Source: Flavobacterium sp. NRK F7 (lineage in GTDB: Bacteria > Bacteroidota > Bacteroidia > Flavobacteriales > Flavobacteriaceae). From it: a stretch of 64,000 bases of DNA. This document shows, one piece after another, positions 25,176 to 37,100 of the stretch. The notes under the pieces are model-generated. The model searched no databases and had not been told where the DNA came from. It saw only the letters and a list, made by a program, of their open reading frames with translations. The DNA lies in the NCBI RefSeq assembly GCF_024054195.1, contig NZ_JAMXLB010000001.1, forward strand, positions 1,141,646-1,205,645. Direction: 5' to 3'. Each line of letters starts with the position of its first letter. Within the stretch, counting starts at the first letter, position 1. The translations under genes and the position numbers were made by a program.

Positions 25176-28169
25176 GTGAAAAACAATTACTTCTTAGCTA
25201 TTTTCCTACTTTCTCTAGCGATAGGTTTCTCCCAAAACTTACCAAATGATTGTCAAAATTATATTCAAGCATGTGATAATCAAAGTGTTTCGTATGATGT
25301 CTCAGGTGCAGGAGTTCAGGAAATTAATCCTCCTTCTTGTAGTAGTCAAGAAAATAATTCTTTGTGGTTAAGGGTTACTATTGATCAACCGGGTACATTA
25401 GGTTTTACTATTGTCCCAGATAGTAATAATATTAATGAAGATTATGATTTTTGGGTTTTTGGACCTGCTTCTACTTGTGGAAATTTAGGAGCTCCTATTC
25501 GATGTTCTACAACTAACCCTGCAGCAGCCGGATTAACTAATAATCATACAGGACTGAATGATTCGTCTTTTGATACAAGCGAAGGACCAGGTCCAAGTGG
25601 AGATAGCTTTGTGAGGGAGCTTAGCGTTTTGTCTGGAGAAAGTTATTTTGTTGTAATTGATCGTCCGGTAGGAAGTTCTCCTTTTTCTCTAAATTGGAAT
25701 GGAACGGCTACTATTTTAAATCCTTTTGCCAATTTAAATTTTCCAACTTTTCCTGATGTGGTTCTATGTGATGAAGGTAATGATAATATAGAGTTGTATG
25801 ATTTTTCTATGTTGGATGCTTCTTATCTAAGTGGGTTTTCAGGTTTTTTTATTACCTATTTTGAAACAATGCAAGATGCTGCATTAAACAATAATGCTTT
25901 AGTTGGTTCAACAAACATAAGTCAGGGAACTTATTATGCAAGAATTAATTCTGTATCAGCACAATGTACAGAGATAAAACCTGTAACGGTTATTTTTGAT
26001 GCGATAACAGCTAATGATTTTGATACGATTGTTTGTGAAAGTAACGCAACGGCTTCAATTGATTATAATTTAAGCACTCTTGATACACAGATATATTCTG
26101 GTGGACAAACTGTAAATTTTAGTTATTACAATACCTTAAGTGAGGCAACAAACTCATTGAATGCTATTGTAAATTGGCAAAATATTAATTTAAGTGTTGG
26201 TACACATCTGTTTTATGTAAGAGTAGAAAAAGGGACATGTTTTGATATTGCAGAATTAAGTATTGAAGTAGTAGAAAGACCAATTATAAATAATATGGTA
26301 AATTTAAAACAATGCGATGATGATACTGATGGATTTAGTGCTTTTAATTTAACAGAAGCAAATGAATTAATTAGTAATACCACTACTGGTTTGACTTTTA
26401 CCTATTTTTTCAATTTAATAGATGCTGAAAACAATACAAATCCAATTCTAAATGACATTAATTTTATTAATCAAACCGTAAATGTTCAAACTCTTTACTA
26501 TAGAGTGAGCAACAGTAATGGTTGTTATAGAACGGGTCAATTAAATTTAACGGTCGCAGCCACTCAAGTACCAGCTTCTTTTAATCCTATCCTCATTACA
26601 GAGTGCGACGATAATTTTGGTACTAATAATGATGGAATAGCTCAATTTAGCTTAGTAAATGCAAGCAACCAAATTTCAAATTTATTTGCAGGTCAAATCG
26701 TTCAAGTAACTTTTTATGAAAATATAGACGATGCATTGGCTGAGATAAATGCCATTACAAATCTTTCAAATTATACCAATTCTTCAAGCCCAAACTTTCA
26801 AGAGCTATTTGTGCGAGTAGATAGTAATATTAATAACGATTGTGTGGGTCTAGGTAAGTATGTCACTTTACAGGTAGAGACTTTACCAATAGTTACTGAG
26901 AAAATATTACGAGGTTGTGACGATGATCATGATGGTATTGTGGAATTTGATACTACAACTGTGGAAAGCCAATTTTTAAGCGAATTATCGAATACAAATG
27001 TTGCAATAACTTACACTGATGCTAATAATGTGGTATATACTGTTTTACCAAATCCTTTTCCTTCGGGTTCGCAAACCATGACGGTTACAATAACGAATAC
27101 CACTCCAAATGCCTGTACTTTTTCGACAACTTTAGAGTTTGTAGTTTATGAAACTCCAATAATTAATCCAATTGATCCAAATTTATTAGTCGCTTGTGAA
27201 ACAGAAGATCCTTTAGCTCAAGACGGTATTGAAATTTTTGACACATCATCTTTTGAAAACACAATAATTGGCAACCAAACAAGCGTAAGTATTGCTTATT
27301 TTGATGCCAATAATGATCCAATTCCTAATTTTATAGGCGCTTACGAAACAGGTACACAAGATGTTCTTGTTGTATTAACAAATAGTAACAATACAGAGTG
27401 TGAAGCAACTACTGTTCTTTCGTTTGTGGTTAATTCAAAACCAATAATTAACGCGCAAGGTAGTGATGAAGTGATTTGTACTGATACTCCAAATTCTTCT
27501 GTAGTTTTAAATGCGGGACTAGTAGATGAAGCAACTATAAGCGATTTTACGTACCAATGGTATTTAGATAATCAAGCAATTACTAGTGCAAATTTATATA
27601 CATTTCAAGCTACTACTATTGGTGATTATAGTGTAGAGGTTACAAATAATATTGGATGTTCAAGCACAAGAATAATACATGTAAATCCATCTAATATTGC
27701 AATAATTGATGATATTGCTATTGTAGATTTAGAAGAAAACAACACCGTTACAGTTATAGTAACGGGAGATGGAAACTATCAATACAGTATTGATGGTGAA
27801 AACTACCAAGACAGTCCTATTTTTTATGATGTGCTACCAGGCACTCTAACAGTTTATGTATATGATTTAAATGGTTGTGGAATTTCAAATAAATCCATAA
27901 GTGTTTTAGGAATACCTCAATTTTTTACTCCAAATGGAGATGGAATCAATGATTTTTGGAATGTAAAAGGATTTGACAGTCGTTTTGGAAGTCAAACTAC
28001 GATTTCCATCTTTGATCGCTATGGAAAATTAATTAAGCAAATCTCTTCTTCTTCTCTAGGTTGGGATGGAACTTTTAACAATGTTGCCATGCCAGCCTCG
28101 GATTATTGGTATACGATTAATATGTTAGACGGAAGAGTGCAAAAAGGCCATTTTTCATTAAAAAGATAA
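25176..28169 (+). CDS. Secreted repeat protein with T9SS type B sorting domain
   Basis: 997 residues, GTG start followed by a signal peptide ending near AIGFSQ. The N-terminal part (about 25-190) contains a jelly-roll-like domain (NSLWLRVTIDQPGTLGF, YDFWVFGP). Then come about six modules of 89-104 residues, each opening with a Cys plus acidic motif; the Cys are at 198, 287, 380, 477, 581, 674 and 768 (for example QCDDDTDGF and GCDDDHDGI). An Ig-like region follows. The C-terminal 90 residues (PQFFTPNGDGINDFWNVKG, then ISIFDRYGKL, ending HFSLKR) are the gliding-associated CHU_C/type B T9SS sorting domain. The protein is therefore predicted to be exported through T9SS and displayed or released, probably as an adhesin. 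No PorP/SprF gene adjoins it. Confidence 0.88.
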   Translation: MKNNYFLAIFLLSLAIGFSQNLPNDCQNYIQACDNQSVSYDVSGAGVQEINPPSCSSQENNSLWLRVTIDQPGTLGFTIVPDSNNINEDYDFWVFGPASTCGNLGAPIRCSTTNPAAAGLTNNHTGLNDSSFDTSEGPGPSGDSFVRELSVLSGESYFVVIDRPVGSSPFSLNWNGTATILNPFANLNFPTFPDVVLCDEGNDNIELYDFSMLDASYLSGFSGFFITYFETMQDAALNNNALVGSTNISQGTYYARINSVSAQCTEIKPVTVIFDAITANDFDTIVCESNATASIDYNLSTLDTQIYSGGQTVNFSYYNTLSEATNSLNAIVNWQNINLSVGTHLFYVRVEKGTCFDIAELSIEVVERPIINNMVNLKQCDDDTDGFSAFNLTEANELISNTTTGLTFTYFFNLIDAENNTNPILNDINFINQTVNVQTLYYRVSNSNGCYRTGQLNLTVAATQVPASFNPILITECDDNFGTNNDGIAQFSLVNASNQISNLFAGQIVQVTFYENIDDALAEINAITNLSNYTNSSSPNFQELFVRVDSNINNDCVGLGKYVTLQVETLPIVTEKILRGCDDDHDGIVEFDTTTVESQFLSELSNTNVAITYTDANNVVYTVLPNPFPSGSQTMTVTITNTTPNACTFSTTLEFVVYETPIINPIDPNLLVACETEDPLAQDGIEIFDTSSFENTIIGNQTSVSIAYFDANNDPIPNFIGAYETGTQDVLVVLTNSNNTECEATTVLSFVVNSKPIINAQGSDEVICTDTPNSSVVLNAGLVDEATISDFTYQWYLDNQAITSANLYTFQATTIGDYSVEVTNNIGCSSTRIIHVNPSNIAIIDDIAIVDLEENNTVTVIVTGDGNYQYSIDGENYQDSPIFYDVLPGTLTVYVYDLNGCGISNKSISVLGIPQFFTPNGDGINDFWNVKGFDSRFGSQTTISIFDRYGKLIKQISSSSLGWDGTFNNVAMPASDYWYTINMLDGRVQKGHFSLKR

Positions 28170-28238
28170 CAGAAATAATATTTTTTTACATTTTCACAAA
28201 AGAGTAGCCTTAAAATTTTTTTCTTTCATTGCTTATTT

Positions 28239-28246
28239 TAACTTTG
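28239..28246 (+). promoter_or_regulatory. Promoter of maeB
   Basis: TAACTTTG matches TAnnTTTG exactly, 23 bases before the maeB ATG. Confidence 0.5.
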
Positions 28247-28269
28247 TAAGTTCATATAAAAGTGATTAT

Positions 28270-30564
28270 ATGCACAAGGATACAAAACGAAGAGAAGCTT
28301 TATTATACCACGCGAAACCTACTCCTGGAAAGATTCAGGTAGTACCTACAAAAAAATATGCAACCCAGAGAGATTTGTCATTGGCTTACTCTCCTGGTGT
28401 AGCCGAGCCCTGTTTAGAAATTGCGAAAGACATCAATAATGTCTATAAATATACCGCTAAAGGAAACTTAGTTGCCGTTATTTCTAATGGAACTGCAGTT
28501 TTAGGATTAGGCGATATTGGTCCAGAAGCATCAAAACCAGTAATGGAGGGTAAAGGATTATTATTTAAAATTTTTGCCGATATTGATGTTTTTGATATAG
28601 AAGTTGGGACTAAAAATATAGAAGAATTTATCCAAACCGTTAAAAATATTGCACCAACATTTGGTGGAATAAATTTAGAGGATATTAAGGCTCCAGAATC
28701 TTTTGAGATTGAAAGAAGATTAGTAGAAGAATTAAATATACCTGTCATGCATGATGATCAGCATGGAACAGCGATTATTTCTTCAGCAGCTTTGTTAAAT
28801 GCTTTAGAATTAGCAGGAAAAGATATCGATAAAGTAAAAGTGGTTGTTTCAGGAGCTGGATCAGCGGCATTAGCTTGCGCCAATTTATATGTGTTACTAG
28901 GCGTAAAAGTGGAGCATATTTTTATGTTCGATAAAGATGGAATGTTAACGACATGCAGAGAGGATCTCTTGGATTTACAAAGAGTGTATGCCAAATCTTG
29001 TGAGCCTCAATCGTTGAAAGAGATGATTGTTGGAGCTGATGTGTTCTTAGGGTTGTCTGTAGGAAATATTTTTACTCCAGAGATGTTGCTTTCTATGAAT
29101 CATGATCCTATAGTTTTTGCTATGGCTAATCCCGTTCCAGAAATTGATTATAATTTGGCAATTGCAACCCGAGAAGATGTAATTATGGCAACTGGTCGCT
29201 CGGATCATCCTAATCAAGTAAACAATGTTCTTGGTTTTCCTTATATTTTTAGAGGCGCATTAGATGTTCGTGCTAAAAAAATTAATGAGGAAATGAAAAT
29301 GGCTGCGGTTAGAGCACTTGCTGAATTGGCTAAAAGCCCCGTGCCAGAACAAGTAAATATAGCTTATGGAGAAACCAAATTAAATTTTGGTCGCGATTAT
29401 ATTATTCCAAAACCTTTTGATCCTAGATTAATTGGTGTTGTTGCACCTGCCGTAGCAAAAGCGGCAATAGATTCTGGTGTAGCCCAAATAGAAATTAATG
29501 ATTGGGAAAAATATGAATTAGATTTATTAGAACGTTTAGGTTCTGATAACAAAATGATTCGTATGCTTGTAAATCGTGCTAAGACGAATCCAAAACGCGT
29601 TGTTTTTGCAGAAGCGGATCACTTAGATGTTTTGAAAGCAGCTCAGATTGTACATGAAGAAGGTATTGGCGAACCAATTCTTTTGGGTAATCAAGAGATT
29701 ATAAAAGAATTAAAAGTTGAGATCGGTTTTGATGCTGATGTGGAAATAATTGATCCTAAAACAGCAGAAGAAGATAAACGCAGGAAGAAATATGCAAAAG
29801 CATTTTGGAAGTCAAGACAAAGAAGAGGGGTTACCTTACTTGATGCTGAAAAATGGATGAGAGAGCGTAATTATTTTGGATTAATGATGGTGAACTCGGG
29901 TGAAGCAGATACCATGGTGACTGGATATTCGAGAAGTTATCCTACAGTTGTAAAACCAGTAATGGAGTTAATTGAAAAAGCTCCTGGTGTAACCCGAATT
30001 GCAACCACCAATATGATGATGACGTCCAGAGGACCTATTTTTCTTTCGGATACTGCAATCAATCCAAATCCATCAGCAGAAGATTTAGCTAAGATTGCTT
30101 TAATGACAGCCAAAACCGTCCGTATGTTTGGTATGGAACCTGTTATTGCTATGGTTTCTTTTTCAAATTTTGGATCTTCTGAAAACGAAAACCCAAAGAA
30201 AGTAAGAGAGGCCGTTTCTTATTTGCATAAATATTATCCTGATTTAATAATTGATGGTGAGATTCAAACCGATTTTGCTTTAAATCCAGAAATGTTAAAA
30301 AGTAAATTTCCTTTTTCTAAATTAGCAAATAAAAAAGTAAATACACTTATTTTTCCAAATTTAGATGCTGCAAATATTACTTATAAATTAATGAAGGAAT
30401 TGAATAAATCGGATTCTATTGGGCCTATTATGTTAGGATTGGATAAACCCGTTCATATTTTTCAATTAGGAGCGAGCGTAGAAGAAATGGTGAATATGGC
30501 AGCAGTGTCTGTAGTTGATGCTCAAGAAAAAGAAAGAAGATTTAAACAGACTATATTGAAATAA
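28270..30564 (+). CDS. maeB: NADP-dependent malic enzyme with phosphotransacetylase-like C-terminus
   Basis: 764 residues. The N-terminal half (about 1-420) is a malic enzyme with SLAYSPGVAEPC, the metal- and malate-binding HDDQHGTA and the Rossmann motif VVVSGAGSAALACA. The C-terminal half (about 430-764) is a phosphate acetyltransferase-like domain (RVVFAEADHLDVLKAA, MVTGYSRSYPTV, ending with QLGASVEEMVNMAAVSVVDAQ). MaeB-type enzymes oxidatively decarboxylate malate to pyruvate with NADP; the PTA-like domain is usually regulatory, sensing acetyl-CoA, rather than catalytic. The gene is followed by ruvA 27 bases later without a terminator. Confidence 0.95.
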   Translation: MHKDTKRREALLYHAKPTPGKIQVVPTKKYATQRDLSLAYSPGVAEPCLEIAKDINNVYKYTAKGNLVAVISNGTAVLGLGDIGPEASKPVMEGKGLLFKIFADIDVFDIEVGTKNIEEFIQTVKNIAPTFGGINLEDIKAPESFEIERRLVEELNIPVMHDDQHGTAIISSAALLNALELAGKDIDKVKVVVSGAGSAALACANLYVLLGVKVEHIFMFDKDGMLTTCREDLLDLQRVYAKSCEPQSLKEMIVGADVFLGLSVGNIFTPEMLLSMNHDPIVFAMANPVPEIDYNLAIATREDVIMATGRSDHPNQVNNVLGFPYIFRGALDVRAKKINEEMKMAAVRALAELAKSPVPEQVNIAYGETKLNFGRDYIIPKPFDPRLIGVVAPAVAKAAIDSGVAQIEINDWEKYELDLLERLGSDNKMIRMLVNRAKTNPKRVVFAEADHLDVLKAAQIVHEEGIGEPILLGNQEIIKELKVEIGFDADVEIIDPKTAEEDKRRKKYAKAFWKSRQRRGVTLLDAEKWMRERNYFGLMMVNSGEADTMVTGYSRSYPTVVKPVMELIEKAPGVTRIATTNMMMTSRGPIFLSDTAINPNPSAEDLAKIALMTAKTVRMFGMEPVIAMVSFSNFGSSENENPKKVREAVSYLHKYYPDLIIDGEIQTDFALNPEMLKSKFPFSKLANKKVNTLIFPNLDAANITYKLMKELNKSDSIGPIMLGLDKPVHIFQLGASVEEMVNMAAVSVVDAQEKERRFKQTILK

Positions 30565-30591
30565 TTATTATATAAACTACTATTAACAAAC

Positions 30592-31173
30592 ATGATAACT
30601 CATATTCAAGGAAGATTAGTTGAAAAAACACCAACAGAAGTTGTAATTGATTGTAACGGAATTGGTTATCATGTCAACATATCTTTGCATACTTTTTCAC
30701 TCATACCAGATGAAGAAAAAATTAAACTTTTTACTTTTTTGCAAATAAAAGAAGATGCCCATACGCTCTATGGATTCGTAGAAAAACAAGAAAGAGAATT
30801 GTTTAAATTATTACTTTCTGTTTCTGGAATTGGAGCAAGTATAGCAAGGACAATGTTATCCTCATTAGCGCCCCAACAAATTATTCATGCCATCGCATCA
30901 AATGACGTAGCGACTGTACAAAGTATTAAGGGAATCGGAGCTAAAACAGCACAAAGAGTAATCCTTGATTTAAAGGATAAAGTGTTAAAAGTGTATGCTT
31001 TAGATGAAGTTTCTCTGGTTTCAAACAATACTAATAAAGAAGAAGCGTTATCTGCTTTGGAGGTGTTAGGCTTTGCTAGAAAATCTGCTGAAAAAGTAAT
31101 TGAAAAGATAGTCAAAGAAGATCCTAATGCAAGTGTAGAAAATTTAATTAAACAAGCACTAAAAAACTTATAA
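30592..31173 (+). CDS. ruvA: Holliday junction DNA helicase subunit RuvA
   Basis: 193 residues. An OB-fold N-terminal domain (MITHIQGRLVEKTPTEVVID), the double helix-hairpin-helix DNA-binding region (LLSVSGIGASIARTMLSSL and IKGIGAKTAQRVILDLKDK) and a C-terminal domain that contacts RuvB (EEALSALEVLGFARKSAEKV). RuvA holds the four-way junction flat for RuvB. It is separated from ruvB by 8 kb and followed by sprA after 3 bases, so it is co-transcribed with the secretion gene. Confidence 0.97.
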   Translation: MITHIQGRLVEKTPTEVVIDCNGIGYHVNISLHTFSLIPDEEKIKLFTFLQIKEDAHTLYGFVEKQERELFKLLLSVSGIGASIARTMLSSLAPQQIIHAIASNDVATVQSIKGIGAKTAQRVILDLKDKVLKVYALDEVSLVSNNTNKEEALSALEVLGFARKSAEKVIEKIVKEDPNASVENLIKQALKNL

Positions 31174-31176
31174 GAC

Positions 31177-34100
31177 TTGGAAAAGAAATTAAAAGTGAAT
31201 ATTTTAAGTAGGCGATTTAAAGGGGTTAAAAGAATATTAGTAGGCATTCTTTTTTTCCTAAATATTGAAGGACAAGCACAGGAAAATGACTCTATACAAA
31301 CGGGGGCAGATTTAGGTAAAATTAAAGTGCCAAATCCTAAAAGCATAGTAGAAGCTTATACTTATGATGTTACCACAGATCGTTATATCTATACGAATAC
31401 TTTTGATGGTTTTAATGTGAACTATCCCTTAGTATTAACTCCACAACAATATCAAGAATTAGTTTTACGCGAAGAAATGCGTAAATATTATCGTGAAAAA
31501 TCAGCAGCAGTAGACGGAAAGAAAGAAGGAAGTGAGGAAAAGAAAAAAGATTTGTTGCCAAGATACTATGTCAACTCTAAATTCTTTGAAAGTATTTTTG
31601 GTAGCAATACTATCGATATAAAGCCAACAGGTTCTGTTGAAGTTGACTTAGGACTTCGTTATACCAAACAAGATAATCCTGCTTTTTCTCCAAGAAATAG
31701 GGTTACTACTACCTTCGATTTTGATCAACGTATTAGTGTAGGATTACAAGGTAAAGTAGGAACAAGATTAAACGTTAATATTAATTACGATACCCAATCT
31801 ACTTTTGCTTTTCAAAATTTAATCAAACTAGAATATAGTTCTACAGAAGATGATATCGTTCAAAAATTAGAAGTTGGTAATGTGAGTTTTCCACTTTCCA
31901 ATTCTTTAATTAGAGGTTCTCAGAGTTTATTTGGAGTAAAAGCACAATTGCAATTTGGGAAAACAACGGTAACAGGTGTTTTTTCCGAACAAAAATCACA
32001 AACTAAGACAGTTACTTCTCAAGGAGGAGGTACCTTACAAGATTTTCAATTATTTGCTCAAGAATATGATTCTGATAAGCACTATTTCTTATCTCAATTT
32101 TTTAGAGATAAATATGATGCAGCTTTAGAAACTTACCCTTATATCAATAGTCGTGTTCAAATTACAAGGATTGAAGTTTGGGTGACCAATAAACAAAACC
32201 GAATCAATTCAAATGAGAATAACTTAAGAAATTTAATTGCGCTACAAGATATTGGGGAAGCACCTTTAACGAATGTTGCACCTCAAGAAGTGGTTGGAGT
32301 GAATTTAGCAAGTAATCCTAACTTTTTTAATGCAGTTAGTCCTGATAGTCCTTCAGATAATAAAAACAATAAATTTGATCCGAATAAAATTGGAACAGCT
32401 TCCAGTTTTTTAACACAAGCCATTCGCGAAGTGGCTACTGCTAATAATGGTTTTACTATTGGTGTTGATGAAGGTTTAGATTATGCTAAATTAGAAAATG
32501 CTAGAAAATTAACGGCGTCTGAATTTACGTATCATCCACAATTGGGTTACATTTCCTTAAACCAACGTTTAGCAAATGACGAGGTTTTAGGGGTTGCCTA
32601 TCAATATACTATTGGAGATCAGGTGTATCAAGTAGGAGAATTTGGAACGGATGGAGTAGAGGCAACTCAAGTTGATAATTCAGGTATTCCTTCTTCTCAA
32701 GCGTTATTGGTTAAGTTGTTGAAAAGTAATTTAACAGCGGTCAAACAAAAAACACCAAATCAGGAATTGACTATGCCAACATGGAACTTGATGATGAAAA
32801 ATATTTATCAAATTCCTGGAGGATATCAATTGCAACAAGAAGATTTTAAATTCAATATTTTATATACAGATCCATCTCCTCTAAATTATATAACAAAAGC
32901 AGATGGAGGTCCGGATTTACCTGCGAATGTGAAAGATACTCCTTTGTTGAAAGTATTAAATGTTGATAAATTGAATTATACCAATGATCCACAGGCAGGT
33001 GGTGATGGTTTTTTTGATTATGTTTCAGGAATTACGATTGATCCACAATATGGCAGAATCATCTTTACCACTAAAGAGCCATTTGGAGAATTATTGTTTG
33101 ATAAATTGAATGCATCAGCTACCGAGGATTATGATGATGAAAACACCTATAATGCCAACCAAGAAAAGTATGTTTTTAGAACATTATATAAATCTACACA
33201 AGCTGCCGCTTTACAGGAAAGTGAAAAAAATAAATTTTTATTAAGAGGTCGTTTTAAATCTTCGGGTGGTGATGGCATTTCAATTGGTGCTTTCAACGTG
33301 CCTCAAGGGTCGGTTGTGGTTAAATCGGGAGGTAGAGTTTTAGTCGAGGGAGTGGATTACACCGTAAATTATCAGTTGGGAAAAGTACAGTTATTAGATC
33401 CTTCTTTACAGGCTTCTAATACACCTATAGAAATTTCAGTAGAAAACAATTCTGTTTTTGGGCAACAAACTAGGCGTTTTTGGGGTGTTAATGTAGAGCA
33501 TCAATTCAATAAAAACTTTCTTGTTGGAGGAACCATTTTAAACTTATCAGAACGTCCTTTTACGAATAAGTCAAATTATGGCCAGGAATCTGTTAATAAC
33601 ACTATTGTTGGTTTAAATACTAATTTTTCAACTGAAGTGCCTTTGTTAACGCGTTTGGTTAACAAATTACCAAATATTGATACTGACGTGCCTTCCAATT
33701 TATCTTTTAGAGGTGAAATTGCGTACTTGTTACCAGGAGCTTCTAAAGCTGATCAGTTTAATGGAGAAGCAACCACTTATGTAGATGATTTTGAAGGGTC
33801 TCAGTCTTCTATCGATTTGCGTTCGCCACAATCGTGGGATTTAGCATCTGTTCCTTTAGAATATAATTTTGACGGGAATCCTGACACTACTGAACCTTCT
33901 TCAAATGATTTGCGAGTAGGTGATAAAAGAGCGAAACTTTCTTGGTATTCTATAGATCCAATTTTCTATACACAAGCACCAAGTGGAATTAATAATGATG
34001 ACTTGTCATTAAATAGAACGAGAAGGATTTATAGTAGAGAATTGTATCCAAATGTCGATATTGCTCAAGGGAATACAAATGTGATAACTACTTTAGATTT

Positions 34101-37100
34101 AACCTATTTCCCAAGAGATAGAGGTCCTTACAATTACAATCAAAGTATAGCTGCAACAAATCAATTTTCTGCAACAGAAGCACCAGACAATTGGGCTGGG
34201 ATTATGCGTTCTATTAATTCTACAAATTTTGAACAATCTAACGTAGAGTATGTTCAGTTTTGGGTTCTAGATCCTTACTATGGAAACGCTCCAGATGTTG
34301 TTAATCCTGCTAACGCTGGAAAACTAGTCATTAATCTTGGAGAGATTTCTGAAGATATTTTAAAAGACGGAAGAAAACAATTCGAAAACGGATTGCCAGA
34401 AGTAGGGGCTACTATTCCAGCTTTACAAACTAACTGGGGGCAAGTTCCCAGTGCTCAGTCTTTAGTGTATGCTTTTGATACTAATGAGGCAAATAGAACG
34501 ATTCAAGATGTTGGATATGATGGTTTAAATGATGCAGGTGAGGCTGCAAAATTTACTGATTACGCTGGCTATAGTGATCCTTCAGCAGATAATTATCAAT
34601 TTTACTTGAGTGCTTCTGGTGATATTATTAATCGTTATAAAAATTACAATAATTTTGAAGGTAATTCACCAGTAAATGTTACCGATACCAATCGTGGTAA
34701 TGATACAAAACCAGACGTAGAAGATGTGAATCGCGATCAAACAATGAATACGATTAATGCTTATTTTAAGTTTGAAGTGCCCATTAATGCCTCTCCTCAA
34801 GTGGGTCAAGATTATGTGGTAGACATTAGAACTGTAAGTGAATCTGTACCAAATGGTAGTAATGTTTCTGCAAGATGGATTCAATATAAAATTCCTATTT
34901 TAGAGTTTACTAATGATAATGTAGTTGGTTCAATAGCTGATTTTAGATCGATTCGTTTCATGAGAATGTATATGACGGGCTTTAATGACGAAATTACCTT
35001 ACGTTTTGGTTCCTTAGATTTGGTGAGAGGGGAATGGAGAAGGTATGCAAGTTCATTAGATTTTAACGATCAAGTTACAACAGACGATAATACTGGTTTT
35101 GATGTAGTAGCGGTAAATATTCAAGAAAACGGAAGTAGAACTCCTATTCCTTATGTTTCACCTCCAGGGGTAACTCGCGAACAATTGTATAATAATAATA
35201 CCGTTATTAATCAGAACGAACAATCATTGTCATTACGTGTATATGATAAAGACTCTGGTTATGATGATGGTTTAGAACCAAATGATGCTCGGGCCGTATT
35301 TAAAAACGTGAGTGTAGATATGAGGCAGTTTAAAAAATTGCGTATGTTTTTACATGCAGAATCATTACCTACACCACCTGAAACGCAACCATTACAAGAT
35401 AATGAGATGAAAGCCTTTCTTCGTTTTGGTAACGACTTTACGGAAAACTTTTATCAAATTGAAATACCATTAAAAGTTTCCGCTCAAAATGCGGCTACTC
35501 CTGAAGCAATTTGGCCTTCCGAAAATGAAATAGAAGTGGCGTTAAGTATTTTAACTGCGTTAAAGTCAAAAATAATTAGTGATCCGAACTCTATCACTCC
35601 AGATGTGAACGGTATTCGTTTTGTAAATGAACAAGATTTAGGTTCTTCCGATAATAAACTTACTATTGGTATAAAAGGAAATCCAAATTTTGGTTTGGTA
35701 AGAACATTGATGGTAGGTGTTAAAAACAATACCAACCAAATTATTAGAGGAGAAGTTTGGTTTAATGAATTGCGATTATCTGATTTAGATAATAAAGGAG
35801 GGTATGCAGCTGTTGCAAATATGGATACTAATGTTGCTGATTTTGCCACTTTATCGGCTACAAGTAGAGTGAGTACCATCGGTTTTGGAGGAATTGAGCA
35901 AGGGCCAAATGAAAGAAGCAGAGAAGATGTGTTTCAATACGACGTGGTGACGAATTTGAATTTAGGTAAATTATTACCAAAAAAATGGGGAATCACCTTG
36001 CCATTTAATTATGCAGTTGGTGAAGAAACTATTACACCAAAATATGACCCTTTTTATCAGGATATTGAATTACAACAACTAATTGACAATACGGAAGATC
36101 AAGCTGAAAAAGAGAATATCAAAAATAGAGCTATTGATTATACAAAAAGAACAAGTATTAATTTTATAGGAGTAAGAAAAGAACGAGGTGAAGAACAAAA
36201 ACAACATTTTTATGATGTTGAAAACTTAACTTTATCGTATTCGTTTAATGAAACAGAACATCATGACTACGAAATTGAAAATTTAGTGGATCAGCAAAAT
36301 AGAACTTCTCTTGATTATGCATACGCCTTTAAACCATTAACGATTGAGCCATTTAAAAAATCTAATAAATTAGCTAAAAGCGGCTATTATAAGATGTTAA
36401 AAGACTTTAATTTTAATTTTTTACCAGCAAGTGTTTCTTTTAGTTCAAATATTGTAAGACAATTTAATAGACAACAATTTAGATTAGTTGATGTGGAAGG
36501 TATTGGATTGGATCCATTATATAGAAGAAATTATTTCTTTAATTATCAATATGGATTTAATTATAATATTACAAAATCACTACGCGTCAATTATACCGCG
36601 GCTACGAATAACATTGTTAGAAACTATTTAGATGAGAACGATGTGCCTGTAGATGGTTTGGATATTTGGGACGACTATTGGAATGTTGGGGAATCCAATC
36701 AGCATAATCAGCAAATCGTTGTAAATTATGATTTACCAATTAATAAAATTCCAGCTTTAAGTTTTGTAAAGTCTACCTATAGTTATACGGGAGATTTTAA
36801 CTGGCAACGTTCTTCTGATTTCTTAAGAGATTTTCAGGTAGGTAATGAAGTGTATGATTTAGGAAACACGATTCAAAACGCCAATTCACATAAACTCAAT
36901 ACTACTTTTAATATGGATTTGTTATATCGCTATGTTGGTTTAACAGGAAATAAAAAAAGTAAGAGTAAAAATAAAAAGGATGCAAATAAAGGGACAAAAG
37001 AAACTTTGCCAAAACCAGGTCAGAAGATTACTGCAAAAGGAAAAACAACTAAAAACGAAGGCAATATTTTTGTAAACGGATTAATTGGAATTGTAACGAG

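Noticed and set aside
30885-31346. Minus-strand frame of 153 codons across the ruvA-sprA junction
   Set aside because: Antisense to two well-supported genes and without family resemblance.
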